Shown here in pieces: positions 1-6,242 of a DNA stretch of 13,236 bases. The notes under the pieces were generated by a model that was given only the letters and a program-made list of their open reading frames with translations, was not told the DNA's origin and did no database searches. The number at the start of each line of letters is the position of its first letter. The stretch's first letter is position 1. The position numbers and the translations under genes are program-made. The stretch comes from Candidatus Zixiibacteriota bacterium. GTDB taxonomy: Bacteria > SM23-81 > DAOVCL01. The stretch is taken from positions 1 through 13,236 of the forward strand of contig DAOVCL010000033.1 in NCBI GenBank assembly GCA_030670005.1. Direction: 5' to 3'.

Positions 1-252
1 ACTTCAATATGACAGAGAGAACTTTTGGGGACCTGACCTATAACTGATGGGCCAGTAACTACAATAAAAATGAAGAATACAATTGAAACTACTCCGCACC
101 AACCACACCTATGAGAACCCATCTCTCCCTCCTATGGTAAAGAAGCGCCCATCTCTTTGCAGACACTTTCGTCTGCCGTTGACATCATCTTTCTTACTCA
201 TCATTTCAAAACAATCCATTATATTATTTGACGTCCTGAAGGAGCTTTTGGG

Positions 253-426
253 TCATCTGATGTAATAACGCTGGTGAGGGGTCTTCTGCTTAGGATGCTC
301 AATAGGGAAACCTATCAACTGGCCAGATAGTTGCATGGTGGGAATGTAGCCATTCAGGTAAATTCTATCCAAGTACTCTACCTCAAGGCTCACATGGTCA
401 CGAAGGAGATCATTGGTTTTTGACAT
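253..426 (-). pseudogene. Short remnant of a protein with a DRIYLNGYIP motif
   Basis: An ATG at 426 opens a 57-residue frame that starts MSKTNDLLRDHVSLEVEYLD and continues into RIYLNGYIPTMQLSGQLIGF before ending at a TGA. The block D-R-[IL]-Y-L-N-x-Y-[VI]-P-x-[LM]-Q-x-x-G-Q recalls, from memory, the N-terminus of a family of much longer (roughly 450-530 residue) bacterial proteins often found near mobile DNA. The last 15 or so residues no longer resemble that family, and the three frames beyond the stop do not obviously resume it. I therefore read this as an N-terminal fragment of a decayed gene. The assignment rests on recollection of a motif, so a short genuine gene is not excluded. Confidence 0.4.
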
Positions 427-605
427 AAGCCAACCTTGTTTTGGAAAGAGTATACCAAACTCTAAAGAAAAAAGCAAATATTTTTTAACCCCTCAAAACA
501 AAACTTGTCGGCTTGCCCGTTCCGTGCCAGGAAGGTCGAAGACTTTCCTATATTACAATCTTACAAGATCTTGTTTTTTTGGCAAAGTTTTTTGAAATGC
601 CGTCT

Positions 606-760
606 AGGGCTCCTGCCCTGAAATTATTCTACCGCACTTCAGTGCGGGTTGGGCCCCTTCAGGTCTAAAGCCCAAAAAAGGTTACCCCAGCTAAAGCTGG
701 GTAGAAGTGTAGGGGTCGCATTTATGCAACCCAAACGGGCTTGATAAATCAAGCCCCTAC
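606..760. repeat. Array of short perfect hairpins with GTAGGGG/CCCCTAC flanks
   Basis: Consecutive small palindromes follow one another: AGGGC-TCCT-GCCCT (606-619), CCGCACT-TC-AGTGCGG (632-647), CCCAGCT-AA-AGCTGGG (686-701), GGGTCGCAT-TT-ATGCAACCC with one mismatch (713-732) and GGGCTTGA-TAAA-TCAAGCCC (737-756). The last two are enclosed by an outer inverted repeat, GTAGGGG at 709-715 and CCCCTAC at 754-760, so 709-760 can fold as a three-way or cruciform-like unit. None is followed by a T-run, so these are palindromic intergenic repeats rather than ordinary terminators. Whether the unit is dispersed in the genome cannot be seen from one window. Confidence 0.7.
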
Positions 761-927
761 CCGCGGTGGATGACCAGCGACGATCTACGATAGTAGTTTT
801 TTCTATCAGTAAAATCCGCGTAATCTGTGGCTGTTATTTGGTTGCGGCTTTGCCGCTCTGGGGTTTCTCAATCCATTTCATCAAAGGTTATCCTTGAAAT
901 CCGTGTTTGTATTCATTCCGAAACCAC

Positions 928-2946
928 CTAATCTACAGATCTCACTGTAATATACTTGGTCTGCTTCCTGAAGGGGTTAAAGGCCTTTCCCCCTCCCTGG
1001 AAGAACTTCTGAAAGAACTCCACATACTGCAGCCTTAAGGTATGCACAAACCCCCCTAAGACATTTATGCCGATATTAAACAGGTGCCCAAAGACCAGGA
1101 TAATCACCATAACTATAATACCCACATAGGGAATACCGGAGAACATAAAGGCTATGTTGTTCACGGCAATGGCAATTCCCGCAGTGACCAGTCCCAGGGC
1201 CATCAGCCTGATGTAGGAGAGGACATCACCCAGATAGGAAAAGATCCCCCCTAAGATAAAGAGATGTAAAAAACCTAAGAAAAGGCGGAATATGGGGTTC
1301 TTCTCTCCCCTTTCCGAAAAGATCACAATCAGACCAGCAACCAGCAGGATGGAGGCCTTCATCGGGAGTCCCATAATCCGGGGCGAGACCAAGACCCGGG
1401 GGGCGAGGGCCAGCTTCACCACCAATTGAGAGGAGAAGAGCGCCAAAAGGAGCTGGCTCAAAAAGACTATCCAGAGAAGCTGATCGCAGATGGCATCAGC
1501 AATTCTCTTCTCCCTCAGGTTCTCATAGAGCTTGATGAAGAGGCCAAAGTAAACCTGCACTACTCCCAGGAGAAGTGCTAAGCGGAAGAAAATCATCGGT
1601 TTAGCCATAGGGTCAAAGAGCATAAGTGAGGTCCTAAAATCCTGCAAGAAGGGCAGGGAGAGCTTCTGGAAGAGGTCACCAAACCATCCACCCATCAGGG
1701 CACCCTCTACAATAGTAAAGATACCCCCGGCGAACATCAGCCAGAGAAACTTCCTCCCTCCCTGCATAAATCTCATCATCACCAGAGCTAAGCCAGAGAG
1801 GACCAGCCCATAGCCGGCATCGGTGAGGCAGAGGCCGAAGAAGACGACAAAGAATATGGCCAGAAGCGGACTGGGATCAAGCTCAAAATATGCCGGACGG
1901 CCATAGAGCTCTGTCACCACCTCAAATGGCTTAAAAATACGTCGGTTCCTCAGCTCCACCGGAGGGGCCTCGCCAGGGAGAGGATCGATAAGGGCAAAGG
2001 AAGAGGCAGCGAACTTGGCCTCAAGCTCCCTCTTCAGCCTCTTGAAATCCTCCCTCTTTACCCAACCCTCCAGCATATATGCCTGGGAGGTCTGGGCCAA
2101 AGCCCCCTCGACCTGTCTCTTGGCCAGGAGGTTAGACCTCTCATCCAGAAGGGCCAAGAGTTTAGGCCTAAATCCGGCCAGCTTCTCAGCCTTCTCACCT
2201 ATCTCCTCTAAGCTCTTAGAGATATCGGCCATCTGTGTATGCAAATTGACTGAGATATCTTGAGGACTGCCCTTGAGGTCTGGGAAGGAGACCTGACTCC
2301 ATTCACTCCCCTTCAGCGCCTCCCCCACCTCCGTTTCCTCCTCCTTAAGATAAACCAGAAGGGAGTAATCCAGGTTGCCATCCCTGTCCACAAGCTCCAA
2401 ATGAAATCTATCCGTCTTCTCCTCGAGGGATCTCTCCAGTTTTGGCAGACCATCTCGGGGGATGGTTCCCAACGAGATTACCGATTGAGAGGTGGGACCA
2501 ACATCCTCCAGGGGGATGTCCAAACCCGCCCAGGGCAGAAGTTGCTCCCTCAGCCCTCTGGCCTTGGCAAGCTGGGAGCCCAACTGTGACCTCTCCCTCT
2601 CCAGTTGCCGACACCTCTTTACTACCCCCTTCCAGTCAAATTCCTTCACCGTCTCGGCGAACTCCTGGGGGGTAAAGGAGAATTTACCCCCCAGGCCAGA
2701 GAGAAGACCCTCCTTCCTCTCAAACCCCTTGAGAAAATCCACGGCAAATCTCAGATCGGAGAGCTCGGACTCCACCTCCTGAGAGGTCATCTCCTGGGGG
2801 AAGAACTGGGCATATTCGGGCCCCTCATAGCTTTCTCTAAAGGATACCACCTCAAGTAGCCCTAAATCCTGGAGGTTCTCCAAGAGATCTTCCTTTAAGG
2901 AGCTGTGAAAGAGAACCCTCACCTTCTGCATCCTGGCTATGCCCAT
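928..2946 (-). CDS. atpI: V/A-type ATPase subunit I (subunit a, proton/ion channel stator)
   Basis: This 672-residue protein is the membrane stator subunit of a V/A-type ATP synthase/ATPase; with the proteolipid ring it forms the ion half-channels. Residues 1 to about 350 are the soluble N-terminal arm, beginning with the family-typical IARMQKV and a coiled-coil hairpin around 240-310. About seven hydrophobic segments follow from about 358 to 632. The conserved YIRLMALGL segment carries Arg580, which by family knowledge faces the rotor ring, and HTLRLQYVEFF near the C-terminus carries the second conserved Arg (638). The ending GGGKAFNPF is also typical. The ATG overlaps the stop of the H subunit gene as TGATG, implying translational coupling. 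The proteolipid and catalytic subunit genes that usually follow are absent here; the next 927 bases hold no intact gene. Confidence 0.93.
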   Translation of the reverse strand: MGIARMQKVRVLFHSSLKEDLLENLQDLGLLEVVSFRESYEGPEYAQFFPQEMTSQEVESELSDLRFAVDFLKGFERKEGLLSGLGGKFSFTPQEFAETVKEFDWKGVVKRCRQLERERSQLGSQLAKARGLREQLLPWAGLDIPLEDVGPTSQSVISLGTIPRDGLPKLERSLEEKTDRFHLELVDRDGNLDYSLLVYLKEEETEVGEALKGSEWSQVSFPDLKGSPQDISVNLHTQMADISKSLEEIGEKAEKLAGFRPKLLALLDERSNLLAKRQVEGALAQTSQAYMLEGWVKREDFKRLKRELEAKFAASSFALIDPLPGEAPPVELRNRRIFKPFEVVTELYGRPAYFELDPSPLLAIFFVVFFGLCLTDAGYGLVLSGLALVMMRFMQGGRKFLWLMFAGGIFTIVEGALMGGWFGDLFQKLSLPFLQDFRTSLMLFDPMAKPMIFFRLALLLGVVQVYFGLFIKLYENLREKRIADAICDQLLWIVFLSQLLLALFSSQLVVKLALAPRVLVSPRIMGLPMKASILLVAGLIVIFSERGEKNPIFRLFLGFLHLFILGGIFSYLGDVLSYIRLMALGLVTAGIAIAVNNIAFMFSGIPYVGIIVMVIILVFGHLFNIGINVLGGFVHTLRLQYVEFFQKFFQGGGKAFNPFRKQTKYITVRSVD

Positions 2947-3257
2947 CAGCCAAATACCCTTTCTATCACCAACTTCACCGCTTCATCCAATCTTTTATCA
3001 GCACGCAACCTCAGTTCCTCCCTCTCCTGGGCACCCTTCTCCCTCAACCCTTTGGCCTCTCTCCCCCCATCCTCTCCTCCCTTCTGGGCACCCCTCTCTT
3101 TCACCTCCTCTGCCCCCTTCTTAGCCTCTTCGACCAGGGCAATGGCCTTCCCCTCTGCCTCCTCACCCATCTTCAGGCCTTCCGCCTTAGCCCTCTCTAT
3201 CTCCTCCTCTGCCTTCTTTTCTGCCTTCCTTATTCTCTGTAATACCTCCTGGGCCAA
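2946..3257 (-). CDS. V/A-type ATPase subunit H/G (peripheral stalk coiled coil)
   Basis: This is a 103-residue, highly charged protein rich in Ala, Glu, Lys and Arg, with heptad-like spacing over about residues 5-95. It has no membrane segment. It fits the small peripheral-stalk subunit called H or G in bacterial and archaeal V/A-ATPases, which pairs with subunit E to hold the catalytic head against the stator. Sequence alone is weak evidence because any coiled coil looks similar; the call leans on its place directly upstream of subunit I, as in other V/A-ATPase operons. Translation most likely begins at a TTG at 3257, because AAGGAGG lies six bases upstream. The gene starts 71 bases inside the end of the bactofilin gene and ends in a TGATG overlap with subunit I. 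Subunit E is not nearby. Confidence 0.8.
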   Translation of the reverse strand: MAQEVLQRIRKAEKKAEEEIERAKAEGLKMGEEAEGKAIALVEEAKKGAEEVKERGAQKGGEDGGREAKGLREKGAQEREELRLRADKRLDEAVKLVIERVFG

Positions 3258-3636
3258 CTCTCTCCTCCTTGGGGCGAAGGGAAACCCTTCCCCCTTTCAT
3301 CAGGGACTGGCCATCAAAGATGGCCCCTTCCTCTATTATCAGACTCTTGGTGATAATATCCCCTTCCACAACGGCCTTGGCCCCCAACTCCACCTTCTCA
3401 GAGGCCTTGAGATTTCCCTTTACCTTCCCCCCAATGAGGGCCCTCTTCACCTCCACATCGGCCTCCACCACCCCATGGGGCCCCAGGGTGAGGTATTCGG
3501 TCACAAAGAGCTTTCCCTTCACCCTTCCATCGATCCTGGCGCTGCTCTCTACCCTCAGGGTGCCCTCCACCACTGAACCTTTCCCAATTAATGTATTGAT
3601 CTTCCCCTCTGCCGAATCTGGTTTGTGATTAAACAT
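3187..3636 (-). CDS. bacA: Bactofilin (polymer-forming cytoskeletal protein)
   Basis: A 149-residue bactofilin, a bacterial cytoskeletal protein whose right-handed beta-helix core polymerises without nucleotide. Residues about 14-112 show the expected ladder of short hydrophobic beta repeats with Gly turns: GSVVEGTLRVESSARIDGRV, then GKLFVTEYLTLGPHGVVEAD, then GKVKGNLKASEKVELGAKAV and EGDIITKSLIIEEGAIFDGQ. The tail from about 118 is Gly/Glu/Lys/Arg-rich and probably disordered. The ATG at 3636 has a strong GAGGAGGGAGG immediately upstream. By family knowledge bactofilins often sit beside M23/LytM peptidases or ParAB genes and scaffold cell-wall or segregation factors; both kinds of neighbour are present upstream here. 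The last 71 bases overlap the ATPase H/G start. The symbol follows common usage; the exact subtype is not known. Confidence 0.93.
   Translation of the reverse strand: MFNHKPDSAEGKINTLIGKGSVVEGTLRVESSARIDGRVKGKLFVTEYLTLGPHGVVEADVEVKRALIGGKVKGNLKASEKVELGAKAVVEGDIITKSLIIEEGAIFDGQSLMKGGRVSLRPKEERVGPGGITENKEGRKEGRGGDREG
3264..3270 (-). promoter_or_regulatory. Strong ribosome binding site selecting a TTG start
   Basis: AAGGAGG on the - strand, six bases before the TTG at 3257. It lies inside the bactofilin coding region and is the main reason for choosing the TTG as the start of the ATPase H/G subunit. Confidence 0.8.
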
Positions 3637-3941
3637 CCTCCCTCCTCAAAACTTAGCTCCCTTCGGTCGCAAAGTTCTCCATAGGGTCTCTCGACCCTCT
3701 GGCGCTCCGCAATCCTCCGTTCGCTCGGATTGCTCCGCTGTCACCCTTGAAGGGGGCTTACCCCCTTCAATCATCCCCTACATTTCGGAATTTCTTAGAA
3801 ATTCCGAAATGTTCTGATAATAGTTCACCACAGACTGACACAGAAAAACAGGGGTCAGTTTTCAGGGATAACTTCATTCTTAATTCACAATTCATAATTG
3901 CTGTTTTGTAATTCCGTGAGGCTCCGTGGTGAGCTTTTATC
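3637..3941. other. 305-base spacer with palindromes between LytM-like and bactofilin genes
   Basis: No gene is visible. The left two thirds hold a run of perfect hairpins (3683-3812) and the right third holds two copies of a short dispersed word (3823-3843 reading on the - strand, and 3914-3934 on the + strand) separated by AT-rich filler. A promoter for the bactofilin and ATPase genes would have to lie here if they are transcribed separately from parAB, but I could not find a convincing -35/-10 pair. Confidence 0.6.
3683..3812. repeat. Run of hairpins including a 15-bp perfect stem
   Basis: Four palindromes in 130 bases: AGGGTC-TCTC-GACCCT (3683-3698); GCAATCC and GGATTGC as arms at 3709-3715 and 3727-3733; a 10-bp stem TTGAAGGGGG-CTTA-CCCCCTTCAA (3747-3770); and a 15-bp perfect stem with arms ACATTTCGGAATTTC and its complement around a TTA loop (3780-3812). 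No arm is followed by a T-run on either strand, so a simple terminator reading is weak. The layout of consecutive unlike hairpins resembles the array at 606-760, and both contain the word TGTAGGGG next to a palindrome. Confidence 0.7.
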
Positions 3942-4634
3942 TCATCTGATCAGGAACTCCCGCGGATCAACCTCCACCCCATTCCTCCTCACCCCATAAT
4001 AGAGATGAGGAGAAAAACCTCCGCCGCAGAGGGCAATAACGGTTCCCCTCTTTACCCTCTTACCCTCAGGGACAAGAAGGGCAGAGTTGTGACCATAAAC
4101 TGTTGTCCAACCATTCTGGTGGTCGATGATGATGGCCTTCCCCAGATCCTCCCTCCAACCAGCAAAGGTTACCACCCCATCCCCTGTGGACCTTACCGGG
4201 CTCCCTTTCTGAGCAACTATCTGCAACCCAACCCGGCTGGACTCAGCGGTGACCCATCCCTCCATAGGCCAGATGAGCGGAAGATTGGCTAAAGGGCGAT
4301 CATTCCCCAGAGGGAGAGGATCAGCTTTGGGCACGGAAGGGTAGCCCAAGAGAAGAGAGAGCCTGTTGCGGAAGAGGGAGATATCCCTCAGGTCCCTCTC
4401 TATCAGGCTAAGCCTCTCTAAGGTGGCTCTTAACCGCCCGTTCTCTGCCATCACCTCTTTTAACCTCTCCGACCTGGCCCAAAGGTGGTTATAGCTGAGA
4501 CCAACCCCCACAAGAAGAACCAGAAGGATCCCCCCCAAGATCAACAGGGTCCAGACTAACCACCTCCCTATCTTAAACACAATGACCCTGGAGCCATCAG
4601 AGGGCAGGATCATAATGGAGTAGTTTCCTCTCAT
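3942..4634 (-). CDS. Membrane-anchored LytM/M23-domain protein, predicted catalytically inactive
   Basis: A 230-residue protein with one membrane anchor (about residues 25-46), a short coiled coil (about 52-92) and a C-terminal LytM/M23 fold (about 120-230). Fold landmarks are clear: GSPVRSTGDGVVTFAG, a WTTVYGHNS strand and PHLYYGVRRNGVEVDP. In active M23 endopeptidases three residues bind zinc: the His and Asp of an HxGxD motif and the second His of HxH. Here the first motif reads RVGLQ (Arg134, Gln138) and the last reads HLY (Tyr212), so all three ligands appear lost. The two other active-site histidines, His182 and His210, remain. This is the pattern of EnvC/NlpD-type regulators that activate amidases instead of cutting peptidoglycan; the partner is unknown. 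The ATG overlaps the parB stop as ATGA, so it is probably co-translated with parAB. A bactofilin follows. Confidence 0.88.
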   Translation of the reverse strand: MRGNYSIMILPSDGSRVIVFKIGRWLVWTLLILGGILLVLLVGVGLSYNHLWARSERLKEVMAENGRLRATLERLSLIERDLRDISLFRNRLSLLLGYPSVPKADPLPLGNDRPLANLPLIWPMEGWVTAESSRVGLQIVAQKGSPVRSTGDGVVTFAGWREDLGKAIIIDHQNGWTTVYGHNSALLVPEGKRVKRGTVIALCGGGFSPHLYYGVRRNGVEVDPREFLIR

Positions 4635-5476
4635 AGCTCCCAGAAGCTAAGCCCCAAAACCTCCAATATCCTCTCCAAATCCTCCTTGGAATAGAACTCG
4701 ATCTCGATTCTCCCCTTGCCCTGGCCCTGGATGACTCTCACCCCTGTGCCAAACAGCTCCCTCAGTCTACCCTCTAAGGCGCGGATCTCCTCCGATCCCT
4801 TTCTGATCCTCGCTCTCCTCTTAGGCTTGACCATCCCCTCCACCCTGCGGACAGAGACCCTTTCCTCCACGATCTTTCTGGCCAATTCTACTTGTTTCTC
4901 CTCATCATCCAACCCTAAGAGAGGGCGGGCTTGACCAGAGGTTAGCTTCCCCTGAACAAGGTAGTCACGCACCGCAGGTGGAAGCTTCAGCAGCCTAATT
5001 GAGTTGGCCACAGAGGAACGTTCCTTGCCTACCCTCTCCGATATCTGAGCCTGGGTAAGGCCCCTCTCCTCCATAAGCCTCTGGTAAGCTTGGGCCTCCT
5101 CAATCGGGTTTAGGTCCTTCCTCTGCAGATTCTCCACCAGGGCAAGCTCTAACATCTCCCCCGGTGAATCCAGCTCCATCAGAAGGGCAGGGATGTGACC
5201 CAGACCGGCTAACTTGGCCGCCCTCAACCTCCTTTCCCCTATCACCAACTGATAGCCATCGCTCTCCCTGCGCACCACTATGGGCTGTAAAATGCCCTTC
5301 TCCCGAATAGAGGCCACCAGCTCATCCATATCATCGCCAAAGTCAACCCTGGGCTGATAGGGATTGGGGGTGACCTGGGAGATCTCCACCTCTATCAGTT
5401 CAGTCTCACCCTCCTTGAGCGGTGGATAACTCGAGATTAAGGCCTCCAACCCCTTTCCCAAAGCCTTTCTTGCCAC
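4631..5476 (-). CDS. parB: Chromosome-partitioning protein ParB (Spo0J), parS-binding CTPase
   Basis: A 281-residue ParB, the CTP-dependent clamp that loads at parS and spreads along the chromosome near the origin. The N-terminus starts MARKALGKGLEALIS, the typical ParA-interacting tail. The CTPase/ParB-N domain (about 27-118) carries GERRLRA (80-86) and ENLQRKDLNP (115-124). A helix-turn-helix domain follows (about 125-215, with LTQAQISERVGKERSSVANS), and the last 45 or so residues, with the pattern GxGRIEIEFYSKEDLERIL, form the dimerisation domain. The start is a GTG at 5476, supported by AAGGAGG nine bases upstream. It begins 71 bases inside parA and its stop overlaps the next gene as ATGA. 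A perfect parS lies about 1.7 kb upstream within rsmG. Confidence 0.97.
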   Translation of the reverse strand: MARKALGKGLEALISSYPPLKEGETELIEVEISQVTPNPYQPRVDFGDDMDELVASIREKGILQPIVVRRESDGYQLVIGERRLRAAKLAGLGHIPALLMELDSPGEMLELALVENLQRKDLNPIEEAQAYQRLMEERGLTQAQISERVGKERSSVANSIRLLKLPPAVRDYLVQGKLTSGQARPLLGLDDEEKQVELARKIVEERVSVRRVEGMVKPKRRARIRKGSEEIRALEGRLRELFGTGVRVIQGQGKGRIEIEFYSKEDLERILEVLGLSFWEL

Positions 5477-6242
5477 CGTCGATTACCTCCTTGGCCAAAA
5501 GCATATAGTTCCTTGCCCCTGATGAGGATATATCGTAAAGGATAATGGGCTTGCCAAAACTAGGGGCCTCGCTCAGCCTCACATTTCGGCTAATTACCGC
5601 TTGATAGACCTTAGAGCCGAAGTAGCTCTTTGCCTCTTGGGCTACCTGTTTGGAGAGGTTGAGCCTGATATCGAACATAGTCAAAAGCACCCCCTCCAAC
5701 CTCAGCTCAGGATTGAGGTATCTCTGTACCAACCTGATGGTATTGAGCAGTTGCCCCAGTCCCTCTAAGGCATAATACTCACACTGAATGGGGATAAGGA
5801 GTGAATCGGCTGCGGTGAGGGCGTTCAGGGTGAGCAGACCCAGGGAGGGAGGAGAATCGATAATGATGAAGTCATAATCCCCCCTGATTCCCTTGATCGC
5901 CCCGGCCAGCTTCTTCTCCCTGGCTATGGCGTTCACCAGCTCCACCTCCGTCCCCACCAGCCTTATATGAGAGGGGAGCAGATACAAGAACTCCAGATCT
6001 GTCCCCCGCACCGTCTCATCCACAGATCTGGACTCCGTGAGCACCTCATAAATAGAGGCGTCGTCCTTGCCTACCCTCAGGCCCAGACCACTGGTGGCAT
6101 TGGACTGGGGGTCCATATCAATCAGAAGGGTCTTCCTTTCGGCAGCAGCCAAACAGGCGGCAAGATTAACCGCCGTGGTGGTCTTTCCCACCCCCCCCTT
6201 CTGGTTGGCTATGGCTATAACCCTTCCCACTTGGTCCCCCAA
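5406..6242 (-). CDS. parA: Chromosome-partitioning ATPase ParA (Soj)
   Basis: A 278-residue ParA/MinD-type deviant Walker ATPase that drives origin segregation with ParB. The Walker A motif KGGVGKTT is at 15-22, with the signature lysine; A' is DMDPQSN (42-48) and Walker B is FIIIDSPPS (125-133). The start used is a TTG at 6242 with AGGAAGGGGAG five bases before it. A GTG at 6230, giving MGRVIAIANQKGG, matches the usual family N-terminus and is a real alternative. The conserved protein would end near LLAKEVIDGG; here about 23 further Gly/Lys-rich residues follow, encoded by the same bases as the start of parB in another frame. parA leads the parB-LytM cluster and is separated from rsmG by 343 bases. 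Confidence 0.97.
   Translation of the reverse strand: MGDQVGRVIAIANQKGGVGKTTTAVNLAACLAAAERKTLLIDMDPQSNATSGLGLRVGKDDASIYEVLTESRSVDETVRGTDLEFLYLLPSHIRLVGTEVELVNAIAREKKLAGAIKGIRGDYDFIIIDSPPSLGLLTLNALTAADSLLIPIQCEYYALEGLGQLLNTIRLVQRYLNPELRLEGVLLTMFDIRLNLSKQVAQEAKSYFGSKVYQAVISRNVRLSEAPSFGKPIILYDISSSGARNYMLLAKEVIDGGKKGFGKGVGGLNLELSTAQGG
5486..5492 (-). promoter_or_regulatory. Ribosome binding site of parB, inside parA
   Basis: AAGGAGG on the - strand, nine bases before the GTG at 5476. It lies within the 3' part of parA and fixes the parB start, which implies the long parA/parB overlap is real or that the parA tail is dispensable. Confidence 0.75.

Larger units (their letters stand above)
1..927. 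other. Gene-poor left flank with a coding remnant and palindromes
   Basis: No intact gene can be supported in these 927 bases. The short open frames on the + strand (83-265 and 413-595) have low-complexity, atypical translations and no convincing ribosome binding site. What can be seen is a small - strand coding remnant (253-426), an array of short perfect hairpins (606-760), another small hairpin at 844-856, and two copies of a short dispersed word resembling ATCCGYGTAATCTGTGG (816-830 and 899-910). The stretch looks like decayed intergenic DNA lying downstream of the V-ATPase subunit I gene. I see no clear intrinsic terminator with a T-run for that gene. Confidence 0.6.

Noticed and set aside
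83..265. A 60-residue + strand open frame in the left flank
   Set aside because: It has no ribosome binding site, no recognisable domain, and an unusual composition. It also overlaps the more coherent - strand remnant.
606..760. A CRISPR array
   Set aside because: The palindromes differ from one another and there are no identical repeats with regular unique spacers, nor any cas gene.
844..856. GCGGC-TTT-GCCGC as the terminator for the ATPase subunit I gene
   Set aside because: The 5-bp stem has no T-run after it on the - strand and resembles the other small palindromes of the flank.
2015..3628. Several long open frames on the + strand (for example 2260-2589, 2905-3576, 3269-3628)
   Set aside because: They lie antisense to subunit I, the H subunit and bactofilin. 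Their translations are Ser/Pro/Leu-rich low-complexity sequence produced by the complement of Glu/Lys/Arg/Gly-rich genes, and no family is recognisable.
3747..3812. The 10-bp and 15-bp hairpins as bidirectional terminators
   Set aside because: Neither is followed by a T-run on either strand, and they sit in a run of unlike hairpins. A terminator role is possible but unsupported.
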